A stretch of DNA of 64,000 nucleotides from JALORV01 sp963712485 (GTDB lineage Bacteria > Pseudomonadota > Gammaproteobacteria > Burkholderiales > Burkholderiaceae_F): positions 248,001 through 312,000 of the forward strand of contig CAVQID010000019.1 in NCBI GenBank assembly GCA_963712485.1, in the 5' to 3' direction. The first letter of the stretch is position 1. Every line of letters begins with the position of its first letter. The translations under genes were made by a program, and so were the position numbers. Shown here in pieces: positions 27,569-36,583 of this stretch. The notes beneath the pieces are model-generated. The model was given only the letters and a program-made list of their open reading frames with translations. It was not told the DNA's origin and made no database searches.

Positions 27569-27597
27569 ACTATACGTTTTAGTTTTTTGTATTACAA
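27569..27597 (-). promoter_or_regulatory. Near-consensus promoter giving a leaderless mRNA
   Basis: On the minus strand, TTGTAA (27597-27592) and TATAGT (27574-27569) are separated by exactly 17 bases of A-rich spacer. The -10 box ends six bases before the ATG at 27562, so the start site would coincide with the start codon. No Shine-Dalgarno sequence is present, consistent with leaderless translation. Confidence 0.65.
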
Positions 27598-27681
27598 CGG
27601 TCGCGCCGTTCCTCCGCGCGCCCGCCGAAAGGAAAGGTCGGCAAGCGCGACACAGCAGAACGGCGCGGCGCGAGCGCTGAA

Positions 27682-28733
27682 CTAGCCCTGGACGCTGATG
27701 CCGTTTCCGGCGGCGAGTTCGCCAATCACGGCCGCCTGCTCGAAGCCTTCGGCTCTGAACACATCGAGCACGGCGCCGACGGCACTCGGTGCACAGGCGA
27801 CCAGCAGTCCGCCGCTGGTCTGCGGATCGGTCAGCAGCGCCTTCATCGTCTCGTCGACGTTGTTCAACGTCGACGTGATGCCCGTAGCCAGCCCAGTTGC
27901 GACCTGACGCGCCGGTGACGAAACCCTTCGCAGCGAGTTCTGCGACGCCCGGCAGCAGCGGGATCTCGCGCAGGCGCAGCCGCGCAGCCAGGCCGCTGCC
28001 GCGGGTGATCTCGTTCAGGTGACCCAGCAGGCCGAAGCCGGTGACGTCGGTCAGCGCATGGACCTCCGTCATGTCGGCGAGCCTGCGTCCGGGCGTGTTG
28101 AGCTTCGTCGTGCTGGCGATCATCTGCGCGTAGCCGGCCGCGTCGAGAGCGTCCTTCTTCAGCGCCGCGGAATAGATGCCGACGCCGAGCGGCTTGCCGA
28201 GGATCAGCACGTCGCCCGCCTGCGCGCGCCGAATTGCGCTTGACCTTGCGCGGGTGCACCAGGCCCAGCACCACCAGCCCGTAGATCGGTTCGACCGAGT
28301 CGATCGTGTGGCCGCCCGCGATCGGGATGCCGGCTGCGGTGCAGACCGACTCGCCGCCCTCGACGATGCTGCGGATGACTTCGATCGGCAGCTGGTTGAT
28401 CGGCATGCCGAGCAGCGCCAGCGCCATGATCGGCGTGCCGCCCATCGCGTAGACGTCGGAGATCGCGTTGGTCGCCGCGATGCGGCCGAAGTCGTACGGG
28501 TCGTCGACGATCGGCATGAAGAAGTCGGTCGTCGCAATCAGCGCCTGCTCGTCGTTCAACTGATAGACCGCAGCGTCGTCGGCGGTTTCGATACCGACCA
28601 GCAGCTGCGGCGGCACGATGCCTTTCGCGCCTTTGAGTATTTCGCCGAGCACGCCCGGCGCGATCTTGCAGCCGCAGCCGCCGCCGTGCGCAAACGAGGT
28701 GAGCCTGATCTTGAGGTCGGTGGGTGCGTTCAT
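27682..28733 (-). CDS. senC: Selenophosphate synthase of the selenoneine pathway (SenC/SelD; two frameshifts)
   Basis: A SelD-family enzyme that makes selenophosphate from selenide and ATP. The active-site region SFAHGGGCGCKIAP has catalytic C20 and K23, equivalent to C17 and K20 of E. coli SelD, so it is a Cys, not Sec, form. ETADDAAVY and TTDFFMP are ATP/metal-binding segments, and LLTDPQTSGGLLVA is near the C-terminus. The frame breaks near 28230 and near 27880. The start overlaps the stop of senB (ATGA), so the two are coupled. Because it sits with senB and senA I call it senC rather than the housekeeping selD. It may serve both, since no selA/selB is in view. Confidence 0.9.
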
Positions 28734-29740
28734 CGGGAGGTCCTGCGATTCGTCTGAGAGCGATTATGGAGGAGCTCGCGCACCAGTTTGCGTACGGCGG
28801 CGCGCTCGAGTTTCGACTCGAAGAGCCGCGCGCGAATGCGGCAGGCGGATTCGAGCCGGCGCAGGAACGACGGATCCCCGGCCGCCCGCACGAGCAACTT
28901 CGTTGCCCGCTCGACGTCGCCCACCGGGAACAGCCCCGGATAACCCCGCCCCAACAGGCCGACGTTGCCGTCGGCGCTGGAGGCCACGACCGGCGTGCCA
29001 CTGCGGAGCGCTTCGATGATGACCTGGGCGCCGCCTTCCATTTTCGACGGGTGGAGCAGCAACGCGGAACGGCGCATCAGCTGGCGCGCCCGCGGTCGCG
29101 GCAGATTTCCGAGCCAGCGGTAGTGCGCGGTGCGCGCCTCGGTGCGGCGCGCAGCGTCGGCAAAACGCTTGCTGAGTGCCGCGCCCGCATGCAGCAGCCG
29201 CACCCGGGACTCGACAGGTAGCGCGCAAGCGGCGCGCATCACGGTGAACGGGTCCTTTTCGTCACGTAGGTGACCGACGACGGCAACGTCGAACGTCCGG
29301 CGACGTGGTGGGCTCCGGCTCAACGAGCGCGCCGACTGATGAATGACACGCGCCTTGTCGCGATGCCTTGGCGGCAGGGCATCGAGACCCAGCATCTGCA
29401 GGACGACGAGCCGGTCGGCGCGCTCGAGCGTGCGCTGGGCTTGCCGGTTCCGCGGCAGGTCACGGTAGAGATCGGTCCCGGTCAGCACCACGATCACCGG
29501 ACGTTCCGGGCATACGGTGCGGAATGCGGCGACCGCGTCGGCCGAGCGCCGCGCATGCAGTGCGATCATCAGGTCGCACGGCATGCCGTCCCACTGCTGC
29601 AGTACGCGGACGCGATGGTCGGGACGCAGAAATCTCGCCCAGCGCGCAGCGGTATGCCAGTTGCCGGTGTTGGATGCGCGCAGGGCCGGCGTAATAATGC
29701 AAACCGATGGACGCGAAGGTCGGGAACGCGCGGAACACAT
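28730..29740 (-). CDS. senB: Selenosugar synthase, SenB-type glycosyltransferase
   Basis: A GT-B glycosyltransferase-fold protein of about 336 residues. It shows the features I know for SenB (TIGR04348): VCIITPALRASNTGNWHTAA at the N-terminus, IALHARRSA, VVLTGTDLYRDLP, VVGHLREDKDP-like VVGHLRDEKDP, and the C-terminal SKMEGGAQVIIEALRSGTP and GNVGLLGRGYPG. SenB couples selenophosphate and UDP-GlcNAc to form a C-Se selenosugar, the selenium donor for SenA. ATG 29740 is the first start that keeps the N-terminal strand. Its start codon shares bases with the ATG of divergent senA (CATG). No clear ribosome-binding site is visible, so the start is moderately certain. Confidence 0.92.
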   Translation of the reverse strand: MCSARSRPSRPSVCIITPALRASNTGNWHTAARWARFLRPDHRVRVLQQWDGMPCDLMIALHARRSADAVAAFRTVCPERPVIVVLTGTDLYRDLPRNRQAQRTLERADRLVVLQMLGLDALPPRHRDKARVIHQSARSLSRSPPRRRTFDVAVVGHLRDEKDPFTVMRAACALPVESRVRLLHAGAALSKRFADAARRTEARTAHYRWLGNLPRPRARQLMRRSALLLHPSKMEGGAQVIIEALRSGTPVVASSADGNVGLLGRGYPGLFPVGDVERATKLLVRAAGDPSFLRRLESACRIRARLFESKLERAAVRKLVRELLHNRSQTNRRTSR

Positions 29741-30887
29741 GAGGACGCTGGACAGGACGGAACTGCGTCGCGCGATGGTTGAGGCGCGGCAGTATACGAG
29801 CGCGATGGTCGGCGATCTCGACGACGCGCAATGGCAGGTGCCGCGCCTAGACATCGTCAATCCGATGTTGTGGGAGGTCGGGCACATCGGCTGGTTCATG
29901 GAGCACTGGTGCCTGCGCTGGCGCGGGCCCGCTCAACCGCTCGCGCCCTCGCTGCTGCCGGATTGCGACCGCTGGTACAACTCCGGGCAGGTTGCGCACG
30001 CCGCGCGCTGGGACCTCGACCTGCCGACGCGCGAAGCGACTCTTGAATATCTGGACACGGTACTGGACGCGACACTCGATCGGCTCGAGCAGGCTGACGA
30101 CAGCGCGACCGCGGTGTATTTCTTCCAGCTTGCGCTGTATCACGAGCAGATGCATGGCGAGGCACTCGCCTACACGCGACAGACGTGCGGATACCCCGAG
30201 CCGCAGGCGGCGCGACGCGCCGCGGCGCCGGCTGCCGGCGACGTATCCGTACCCGGCGGAACGTTTGAGCAGGGCGCGCCGCGCGAGGCGAGCGGCTTCG
30301 TGTTCGACAACGAGAAGTGGGGCCACCCGGTCGAGGTCCGACCGTTCTCGATCGCTCGACGGCCGGTCAGCCAGGCCGAGTTCGCGGTGTTCGCCGACGA
30401 CGGCGGCTATGGCCGCCCGGAATTGTGGAGCGACCCGGGTCGCGACTGGCTGAGACGCAGCGGCGCCGCGCATCCGGTGTACTGGCGTCGTGCGGCTGCC
30501 GGATGGGAAGCGCGCCGCTTCGATCGCTGGATGCCGCTGGACCTCGGCGCGCCGATGTTGCATGTGAACCGATACGAGGCGCAGGCCTGGTGCAACTGGG
30601 CGCGGCGCCGGCTGCCGACCGAAAGCGAATGGGAGCTGGCGGCGCTCGCCGGCGCCATCACGGATCCCGCGGTGTGGGAGTGGACCGCCAGCCCGTTCTT
30701 GCCTTATCCGGGTTTTCAGGCCGACCCGTATGCGGAATACTCGGCACCATGGTTCGAAACACACTTCAGCGTGCGTGGCGGCTCGTTCGCGACGCCGCCA
30801 CAGATCGTTCATCCGCGATTTCGCAATTTCTACACGGCCGATCGCGCCGATATCTTCATCGGCTTTCGCAGCTGCGCGCTGCAGTGA
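29739..30887 (+). CDS. senA: Selenoneine synthase SenA (EgtB paralogue)
   Basis: A 382-residue iron enzyme that joins hercynine and the selenosugar to form the C-Se bond of selenoneine. The DinB-like domain has H49 (WEVGHIGWFMEHW) and H135/H139 in HEQMHGEAL. The FGE-sulfatase domain shows FDNEKWGHPVEV, RRLPTESEWELAA, WEWTASPFLPYPGF and the end motif RNFYTADRADIFIGFRSC. Sequence is clearly different from the EgtB at 22562, and clustering with senB and senC supports SenA rather than a second EgtB. ATG 29739 overlaps the senB start. The stop overlaps the GTG of the next gene. Confidence 0.93.
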   Translation: MRTLDRTELRRAMVEARQYTSAMVGDLDDAQWQVPRLDIVNPMLWEVGHIGWFMEHWCLRWRGPAQPLAPSLLPDCDRWYNSGQVAHAARWDLDLPTREATLEYLDTVLDATLDRLEQADDSATAVYFFQLALYHEQMHGEALAYTRQTCGYPEPQAARRAAAPAAGDVSVPGGTFEQGAPREASGFVFDNEKWGHPVEVRPFSIARRPVSQAEFAVFADDGGYGRPELWSDPGRDWLRRSGAAHPVYWRRAAAGWEARRFDRWMPLDLGAPMLHVNRYEAQAWCNWARRRLPTESEWELAALAGAITDPAVWEWTASPFLPYPGFQADPYAEYSAPWFETHFSVRGGSFATPPQIVHPRFRNFYTADRADIFIGFRSCALQ

Positions 30888-31309
30888 AGCATCGCCGGCC
30901 GAAGCATTTGCTCGGGCTGATCGCGCTGGCGGGTCTGCTGCCGACCGCACTGGCCCAGGGGCCCGGCGCCGACGGTCTCGTCAGCAGTTATGTCGAGGCG
31001 CAGGAACGCGGCCGACAGGACGAATCCGACGAAGCGACCCGTGACTACCACCGCAGCGTGCTGCTACCGGAATTCAGCCAGCGTTATCGACTGCACTTCC
31101 GCGAGTGCACCGCGAGCGTGCCGCAGCCCGAGTCGACGCCGTTTTCCTTCGTGGCTGCGATCGGCGCCGACGGGCGCGTGCTGCGCCTGTGGAGCGACCG
31201 CAGCACCAACGTATACCAGTGCGTTCGTGGTCGGCTGCTGTTCGATCGCTTCACGCCGCCGCCGCGCGCGCCGTTCTACCTCTACATCCACATGCGCTTC
31301 GTGAACTGA
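30884..31309 (+). CDS. Small exported protein overlapping senA
   Basis: A 141-residue protein with an N-terminal signal peptide (KHLLGLIALAGLLPTALAQ), and a soluble domain with ECTASVPQPE and the paired FSFVAAIGADGRVLRLWSD. The start GTG 30884 overlaps the senA stop (GTGA), so translation is probably coupled to senA. No ribosome-binding site of its own is seen. The family is not recognised. Two cysteines (in HFRECTAS and VYQCVRGR) could form a disulfide. Its position makes it a candidate accessory of the selenoneine genes, but it may simply be a chance neighbour. Confidence 0.65.
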   Translation: MKHRRPKHLLGLIALAGLLPTALAQGPGADGLVSSYVEAQERGRQDESDEATRDYHRSVLLPEFSQRYRLHFRECTASVPQPESTPFSFVAAIGADGRVLRLWSDRSTNVYQCVRGRLLFDRFTPPPRAPFYLYIHMRFVN

Positions 31310-31348
31310 GCGGCGGTGCGCGGCCGCAGTCCTTCTGAATTGGTGCCG

Positions 31349-32242
31349 ATGCGTTTCATTGCTGCGACAACGCTTGCGCTGTGGCTGAGCGCGTGTGGTG
31401 GGACCGAAGGAACGGTCAGCCCCGCAGCTCCACCCGCACGGCCGATCACGGTCGTCGCGGCCGGCGACATCGCCGACTGCAGCAACGACGGAACGATGTT
31501 TCCGAACGCAACATGGACGGCGGAGCTCGTTGACGCGACCGACGACGCGGTACTCACGCTCGGTGACAACACCTATCCCGTCGGCGCACCGAACGAGTAC
31601 AGGGACTGTTTCGAGCTGGCGTGGGGTCGGCTCAAACCGCGGATCCGGCCGAGCCCCGGCAATCACGACTACATGTCGACCGGTGCCGAAGGTTATTTCG
31701 GCTATTTCGGCGCGGCATCCGGGCCGGACCGACGCGGGTACTACAGCTTCGACCTCGGCGCCTGGCACTTTATTTCGCTGAACAGCAACGCCGACGCAAG
31801 CGTCGGTTCGCCCCAGTACATCTGGCTGCAAGGCGACCTTGCGGCGTCATCGAGCGTGCGTTGCACGCTGGCTTACTGGCATCACCCGGTATTCAGCTCG
31901 GGACCTCACGGTAACGACGCGCGCATGGCGGAGATCTATCGTCTGCTCCACGAGGCCGGTGTGGAGATTGCGCTGGTGGGTCACGACCACGTCTACGAGC
32001 GCTTCGCGCCGCAGGATGCCAACGGGCAGGCCGATCCGTTGCGCGGCGTGCGCAGTTTCACGGTCGGCACCGGCGGCGCGCGGCTCTACTCGTGGAAGAC
32101 CCTGCGTGCCAATAGCGAATTCCGCGACAACTCGGCGTACGGCGTGCTGAGACTGACGCTCAGCGCCAGCGGCTACCGCTGGGGCTTCGTGCCGGTCGGT
32201 GGCGGGCCGCGCGATGAAGGGTCGGCTGACTGCCATCAATGA
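31349..32242 (+). CDS. Metallophosphoesterase, exported lipoprotein
   Basis: A 297-residue calcineurin-like phosphoesterase with a lipoprotein signal (ALWLSACGG) at ATG 31349. Metal-binding motifs are in order: AAGDIADC, LTLGDNTYPVG, RPSPGNHDYM, LAYWHHPVF and LVGHDHVYERF. Purple-acid-phosphatase-like sequences of this kind act on phosphate esters outside the cytoplasm; substrate unknown. It follows the small exported protein by 39 bases on the same strand. Confidence 0.9.
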   Translation: MRFIAATTLALWLSACGGTEGTVSPAAPPARPITVVAAGDIADCSNDGTMFPNATWTAELVDATDDAVLTLGDNTYPVGAPNEYRDCFELAWGRLKPRIRPSPGNHDYMSTGAEGYFGYFGAASGPDRRGYYSFDLGAWHFISLNSNADASVGSPQYIWLQGDLAASSSVRCTLAYWHHPVFSSGPHGNDARMAEIYRLLHEAGVEIALVGHDHVYERFAPQDANGQADPLRGVRSFTVGTGGARLYSWKTLRANSEFRDNSAYGVLRLTLSASGYRWGFVPVGGGPRDEGSADCHQ

Positions 32243-32268
32243 GCACAGTCGCGTCGCCCGCGGCCCGA

Positions 32269-32667
32269 TTACGGAATCTGGATCTTGCCGCCGCCGCCGA
32301 GACCGCCGGGCGGAAAACCGCCGGCACCGCCTTGGCCGGGCAACACGATCGACGACGCTGCCTGTCGACGCAGGTCCTGGAGTTCGCGAACGGTGCGCTC
32401 GACGGCCACCTTGGCGGCCGCGGCATACCCTTCAACGGCAGCGTCGAGCGACTTCGCCTCGATGTCGAAGCTGATCGGCAGCGGTCCCATTTGCGTCATG
32501 ATTTGCGCTTCACCGGTGTAAACGATCGGACGCGAACCGTCGGTCGCGCCGCTGGGCGTGACGGGGATCAGCGCGCGGATCGTCCCGATCTTGCGATCGG
32601 TATAGATTTCCTCGCGGTAGAGCGACAAGGCGTCCATTTTGATGTCGAGGTCGGGGCTCGAGGCCAT
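32269..32667 (-). CDS. Hypothetical protein with a Gly/Pro-rich tail
   Basis: A 132-residue cytoplasmic protein starting at ATG 32667 behind ggagaact. It has a predicted beta-strand N-terminal half (YREEIYTDRKIGTIRALIPV) and a helical segment (AVEGYAAAAKVAVERTVREL), ending in a flexible Gly/Pro-rich tail. I do not recognise the family. It is divergent from the nitronate monooxygenase gene and convergent with the phosphoesterase gene. Confidence 0.65.
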   Translation of the reverse strand: MASSPDLDIKMDALSLYREEIYTDRKIGTIRALIPVTPSGATDGSRPIVYTGEAQIMTQMGPLPISFDIEAKSLDAAVEGYAAAAKVAVERTVRELQDLRRQAASSIVLPGQGGAGGFPPGGLGGGGKIQIP

Positions 32668-32851
32668 CGGAGTTCTCCGTAATCTGTTGCAGGCAGCAGT
32701 GGCCTAAGGCGGGCCGCACGTGGGCGTAGCAAGTCGGCGACCGGGCGGGCGTCGAGTATAGGGGAGCGCCGCAACCCGGTTCCTGATGATCCGGATCAAG
32801 CGCTAGCGCCAGCCGGCCGCTAGCCTGCCCGCTTGCCCCGAAGGACCCCGT

Positions 32852-34102
32852 GTGCACCGACTGCAGACCCATGGATTGAAGCCGCTGCGATTGCGCCAGC
32901 GTGCGCTGCTGCCGATCGTGCAGGGCGGCATGGGCGTCGGCATTTCGGCGCATCGCCTCGCTTCGGCCGTCGCGCGCGAAAACGCCCTCGGCACGATCGC
33001 TTCGGTCGATCTGCGGCATCACCATCCTGACCTGATGGCGCAATGCAAGGATGTGCGCGATCGCACCGTCCTCGACGCACTGAACCTGACTGCGCTCGAT
33101 CGCGAAATCCGGCTGGCCCGGGAACATTCCGCAGGTCGTGGCGCGATTGCCGTCAACGTGATGAAGGCGGTCGACCAGCAGGCGGCGCTGGTGCGGCAGT
33201 CGTGCGAATCCGGAGCCGATGCGATCGTCATGGGAGCCGGGCTGCCGCTCGATCTTCCGGAGCTTTGTGCGAATTTTCCGGACGTCGCTCTGATCCCGAT
33301 CCTTTCGGATGCACGCGGCGTGACCATCGTGCTGCGGCGCTGGCTGCGCAAGAAGCGCCTGCCCGATGCGATCGTCATCGAGCATCCCCGCTACGCGGGC
33401 GGCCATCTTGGAGCGACCCGCATCGAGGACGTCAACGATCCGCGCTTCGATTTCGACCGGGTGATCGAGGAAATCTCGCTGGCGATGCGCGAGCAGCAGA
33501 TCGAAAGTGAAAAGATCCCGCTGATCGCCGCCGGCGGAATCAATTCGCCGGCCCGCATGCGCGAGGTGCTTGCGCTGGGCTACTCGGCGGTGCAGCTTGG
33601 CACCGCGTTCGCGGTCACGGTCGAGTGTGACGCGCATCCGAAGTTCAAGCAGGTCCTCGCCGGCGCGCAGCCGCACGACATCGTCGAGTTCGTCAGCGTG
33701 GCGGGGCTGCCGGCGCGCGCGGTGCGCACGGTGTGGCTGGACCGCTATCTGCGTCGCGAGTCCATCCTGCGGCAGGAAGCGGCCGATTGGGTGGCGAAGA
33801 AGCTGCCGCCTGATCCCATCGGCCGCTGCAGCGGCGCACTGCAGTGCCTGACGACCTGCGGCTTGCGCGACGGCATTCCGAGCATCGGGCAGTTCTGCAT
33901 CGATACGCAGCTTGCTGCCGCGCTGCGCGGCGAACTGGCGCGCGGACTTTTCTTTCGCGGCGCCTCGCCGGTGCCGTTCGGCACGGCGATCCGGCCGGTT
34001 CGCGAACTGATCGACTACTTGCTGAGCGGACAGATGCCCGCGGATCTCGCCGCGACCGGAGTCGCTACTCGAGACCGGTCGGAATCGCCATCACCGCATT
34101 GA
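32852..34102 (+). CDS. Nitronate monooxygenase family FMN protein
   Basis: A 416-residue FMN-dependent enzyme related to 2-nitropropane dioxygenase and nitronate monooxygenase. Signatures are LPIVQGGMGVGISAHRLA at the N-terminus, GADAIVMGAGLP, PLIAAGGINSPARMREVLALG and GYSAVQLGTAFAVT for FMN phosphate binding. The start is GTG 32852 with aaggaccccgt in front. It is longer than the basic enzymes, with a ~100-residue C-terminal extension (SGALQCLTTCGLRDG). The 3' end overlaps the convergent fabI by 38 bases. The natural substrate is uncertain. Confidence 0.88.
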   Translation: MHRLQTHGLKPLRLRQRALLPIVQGGMGVGISAHRLASAVARENALGTIASVDLRHHHPDLMAQCKDVRDRTVLDALNLTALDREIRLAREHSAGRGAIAVNVMKAVDQQAALVRQSCESGADAIVMGAGLPLDLPELCANFPDVALIPILSDARGVTIVLRRWLRKKRLPDAIVIEHPRYAGGHLGATRIEDVNDPRFDFDRVIEEISLAMREQQIESEKIPLIAAGGINSPARMREVLALGYSAVQLGTAFAVTVECDAHPKFKQVLAGAQPHDIVEFVSVAGLPARAVRTVWLDRYLRRESILRQEAADWVAKKLPPDPIGRCSGALQCLTTCGLRDGIPSIGQFCIDTQLAAALRGELARGLFFRGASPVPFGTAIRPVRELIDYLLSGQMPADLAATGVATRDRSESPSPH

Positions 34103-34857
34103 AGCCGCAGTCGACGTAGGTGATCTCGGCAGTCACGCCGGCGGCCAGGTCGGACAGCAGGAACGCCGCGACGTTGCCGACATCCTCGATCGGTGACGTT
34201 GCGCCGCATCGGCGCGGTGCTTTCGACGATCGAGAAGATCTTCGAAAAGCCCTTGATGCCCGCGGCCGCGAGCGTCTTGATCGGTCCGGCCGAAATGCCG
34301 TTGACGCGGATGCCGCGCGGCCCGAGGCTGGCGGCCAGATAGCGCACGCTGGCCTCCAGGCTGGCCTTGGCCAGACCCATCGTGTTGTAGCTGGGCACCG
34401 CGCGCTGCGCGCCGAGGTAGGTCAGCGTAAGCAGCGCCGCCTTGCGCCCCTCCATCAGCGGCAGCGCCGCCTTCGCAAGCGCGGGAAAGCTGTAGGCCGA
34501 GATGTCATGCGCGATGCGGAAGCCCTCGCGCGTCAGGCCGTCGACGAAATCGCCGGCAATCGCTTCGCGCGGCGCGAAGCCGATCGAGTGCACGAGGCCA
34601 TCGAGCCCGTCCCAACGCTGCTTCAGCGCGTCGAACGCCGCTGCGATCTGCGCGTCGTCGCCGACATCCATGTCGAACACCAGATCCGAGTCGAACTCGG
34701 CGGCGATTTCGGTGATCCGTTCCCGGAACCGCTCACCGACGTAGGTGAACGCGAGTTCGGCGCCCTCGCGGCGACACGCCTGCGCGATGCCGTAAGCGAT
34801 CGAGCGGTTGGACAGCACGCCGGTGATCAGCAGGCGCTTGCCGGAGAGGAAACCCAT
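34065..34857 (-). CDS. fabI: Enoyl-[acyl-carrier-protein] reductase (NADH) (one frameshift)
   Basis: FabI reduces enoyl-ACP in the last step of each fatty-acid elongation cycle. It starts MGFLSGKRLLITGVLSNRSI and has the catalytic Y-x6-K in YNTMGLAK, then GPRGIRVNGISAGPIKTLA. The frame breaks near 34191 by one extra base, after PMRRNVT, and continues IEDVGNVAAFLLSDLAAG to VDCGFNAVMA and a stop at 34065. Length is one base over a multiple of three, fitting a single insertion. A frameshift in an essential gene argues for an assembly error unless another FabI/FabV exists. Confidence 0.93.
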
Positions 34858-34927
34858 GGTCGTGGTGCTCGTCTGAGAAAGGCGGGGAATCGGCCGCGCA
34901 GTATAGGGGCGCGGCGCCCGGGGCCGG

Positions 34928-36512
34928 CTAGCGGGTGGCCGCGACGACCTTGCCCGCGCCACCGCGCGCGGGTGCCTTCGCGACGGATTTGGCGGTCGCC
35001 GGCTTGCGTGCTTTCGCCTGCTGCGTCGTCGATGGTTTCTTTTTCGCCGCCGAGCCGCGCCGGGTGACCGGCACCGTGAGTTCCAGCCGTTGCCCGGCAA
35101 AGAGGTTCGGCCGCGTCAGATGGTTCCAGAGGATCACATCCTTCGGATCGACCCGGTAGCGACGCGCGACCGAGTACAGCGTTTCGCCGCGACGCACGCG
35201 ATAGGTCACCTTGCGCAGGTTCGCCGACTCCGGCACCAGCGCGAAGCGGGCGTCGAGGCTGGCAGCGGTGATGTCGTCATCCATCGACTCGTCGCGCGGG
35301 ATCAGGATCGTCGAGCCGGCGGCAAGGCGGTAACGCGGCGGGATCCGATTGGCCTCGCGCAGTTGCTGCTCGGTGATGCCGGCCCGCGTCGACACCGTGC
35401 GCGAGCGTGTCCGTCGGCCGCATCCTGTAGGTGGTCCAGCTGGCGAGCGGCTGGCCGGTGGCTTCCCACGCGGCCAGGTTGGCATTGAACGTGTCAAGAC
35501 GGTTGGCCGGCAGCAGCAGCGTCGGTGACGCCGCGCCGACGATCACCGGCCGGTTGAACTGCGGGTTGAGCGCGCGAAACTCGTCCGGCGACATCGCGGC
35601 AAGTTTGGCCGCTGTCTGCACGTCGATGTCGCGCGTCTTCTGCACGGCGACGAAGTAGGGTGAATTCGGCACCGCAGGAAGCTCGATGCCGAATTTCTCG
35701 GGCTCGGCGACGATGTTCTTTACCGCCTGCAACTTGGGGACGTAGTGCTGGGTCTCGAGCGGCATCTTGAGGCTGGTGTAGCCAACCGGCTTGCCGGCGC
35801 GCCGGTTCTTCTCGATCGCGCGCGATACTGAGCCTTCGCCCCAGTTGTAGGCCGCCAGCGCGAGGTGCCAGTCGCCGAACATCTCGTGCAGCTTCTGCAG
35901 ATAATCAAGCGCAGCACGCGTGGAGTCGATGACGGAGCGGCGTTCGTCCTTCCACATGTTCTGTTCGAGGTCGTAGTCCCTCCCCGTCGACGGGATGAAC
36001 TGCCACAGGCCGGCGGCCTTGGCGGTTGAAACCGCTTCGGCCTTGAAGGCGCTTTCGACGAACGGCAACAGCGCCAGCTCCGTCGGCATGCCGCGGCGCT
36101 CGATCTCCTCGACGATGAAGTACAGGTAGCGGCTCGATCGCTGCGTCATGCGCGCAAAGTAGTCGACCTGTTCGGCGTACCAGCGGGTACGTTGGTCAGC
36201 GAGTCGTGTCTCGAGATCGGGCATGCTGAAGCCGGCGCGGATGCGCTGCCACAGGTCGATCGACGGCGGCGCGACTATCCGAGCCGTCGGCAGGGCCGCA
36301 GCATCGGACGGTGCCAGCTCGGGCATGTACTCGAGGATCACGTCGAGCGGAATGTCGTAGGTCGCCGCCGCCGATGGCGCTGCGATAGCTGCCGTTGGGG
36401 CCGCGACCGACGTTGGCGAGGATTCAGGCGCTCCGGGCGCGGTTTCACTCGCACTGACTGCGGCGAAGCCGCAGGCAAGCACAACACAGAGCAGTGAGGA
36501 CGCTACGCGCAT
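34928..36512 (-). CDS. mltD: Membrane-bound lytic transglycosylase D-like, with LysM domain (one frameshift)
   Basis: A murein-cleaving enzyme of the periplasm. Start ATG 36512 gives an N-terminal signal (SSLLCVVLACGFAAVSA), possibly a lipoprotein. The catalytic glutamate is in LLPFVESAFKAEAVS, followed by AAGLWQFIPSTGRDYDL. C-terminal LysM repeats bind peptidoglycan (TYRVRRGETLYSVARRYRV). The frame breaks near 35400 (YRMRPTDTLA then STRAGITEQQLREAN). The basic Lys/Ala-rich tail (KKKPSTTQQAKARKPATA) is unusual. Length is one base over a multiple of three. Confidence 0.92.
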
Positions 36513-36583
36513 GATTCTCGATGGAAGCCGAATCGGCTGCAGTGTAGGCAACGGTCCCTGTGGGGACAAGTCGAACGGCCGGG

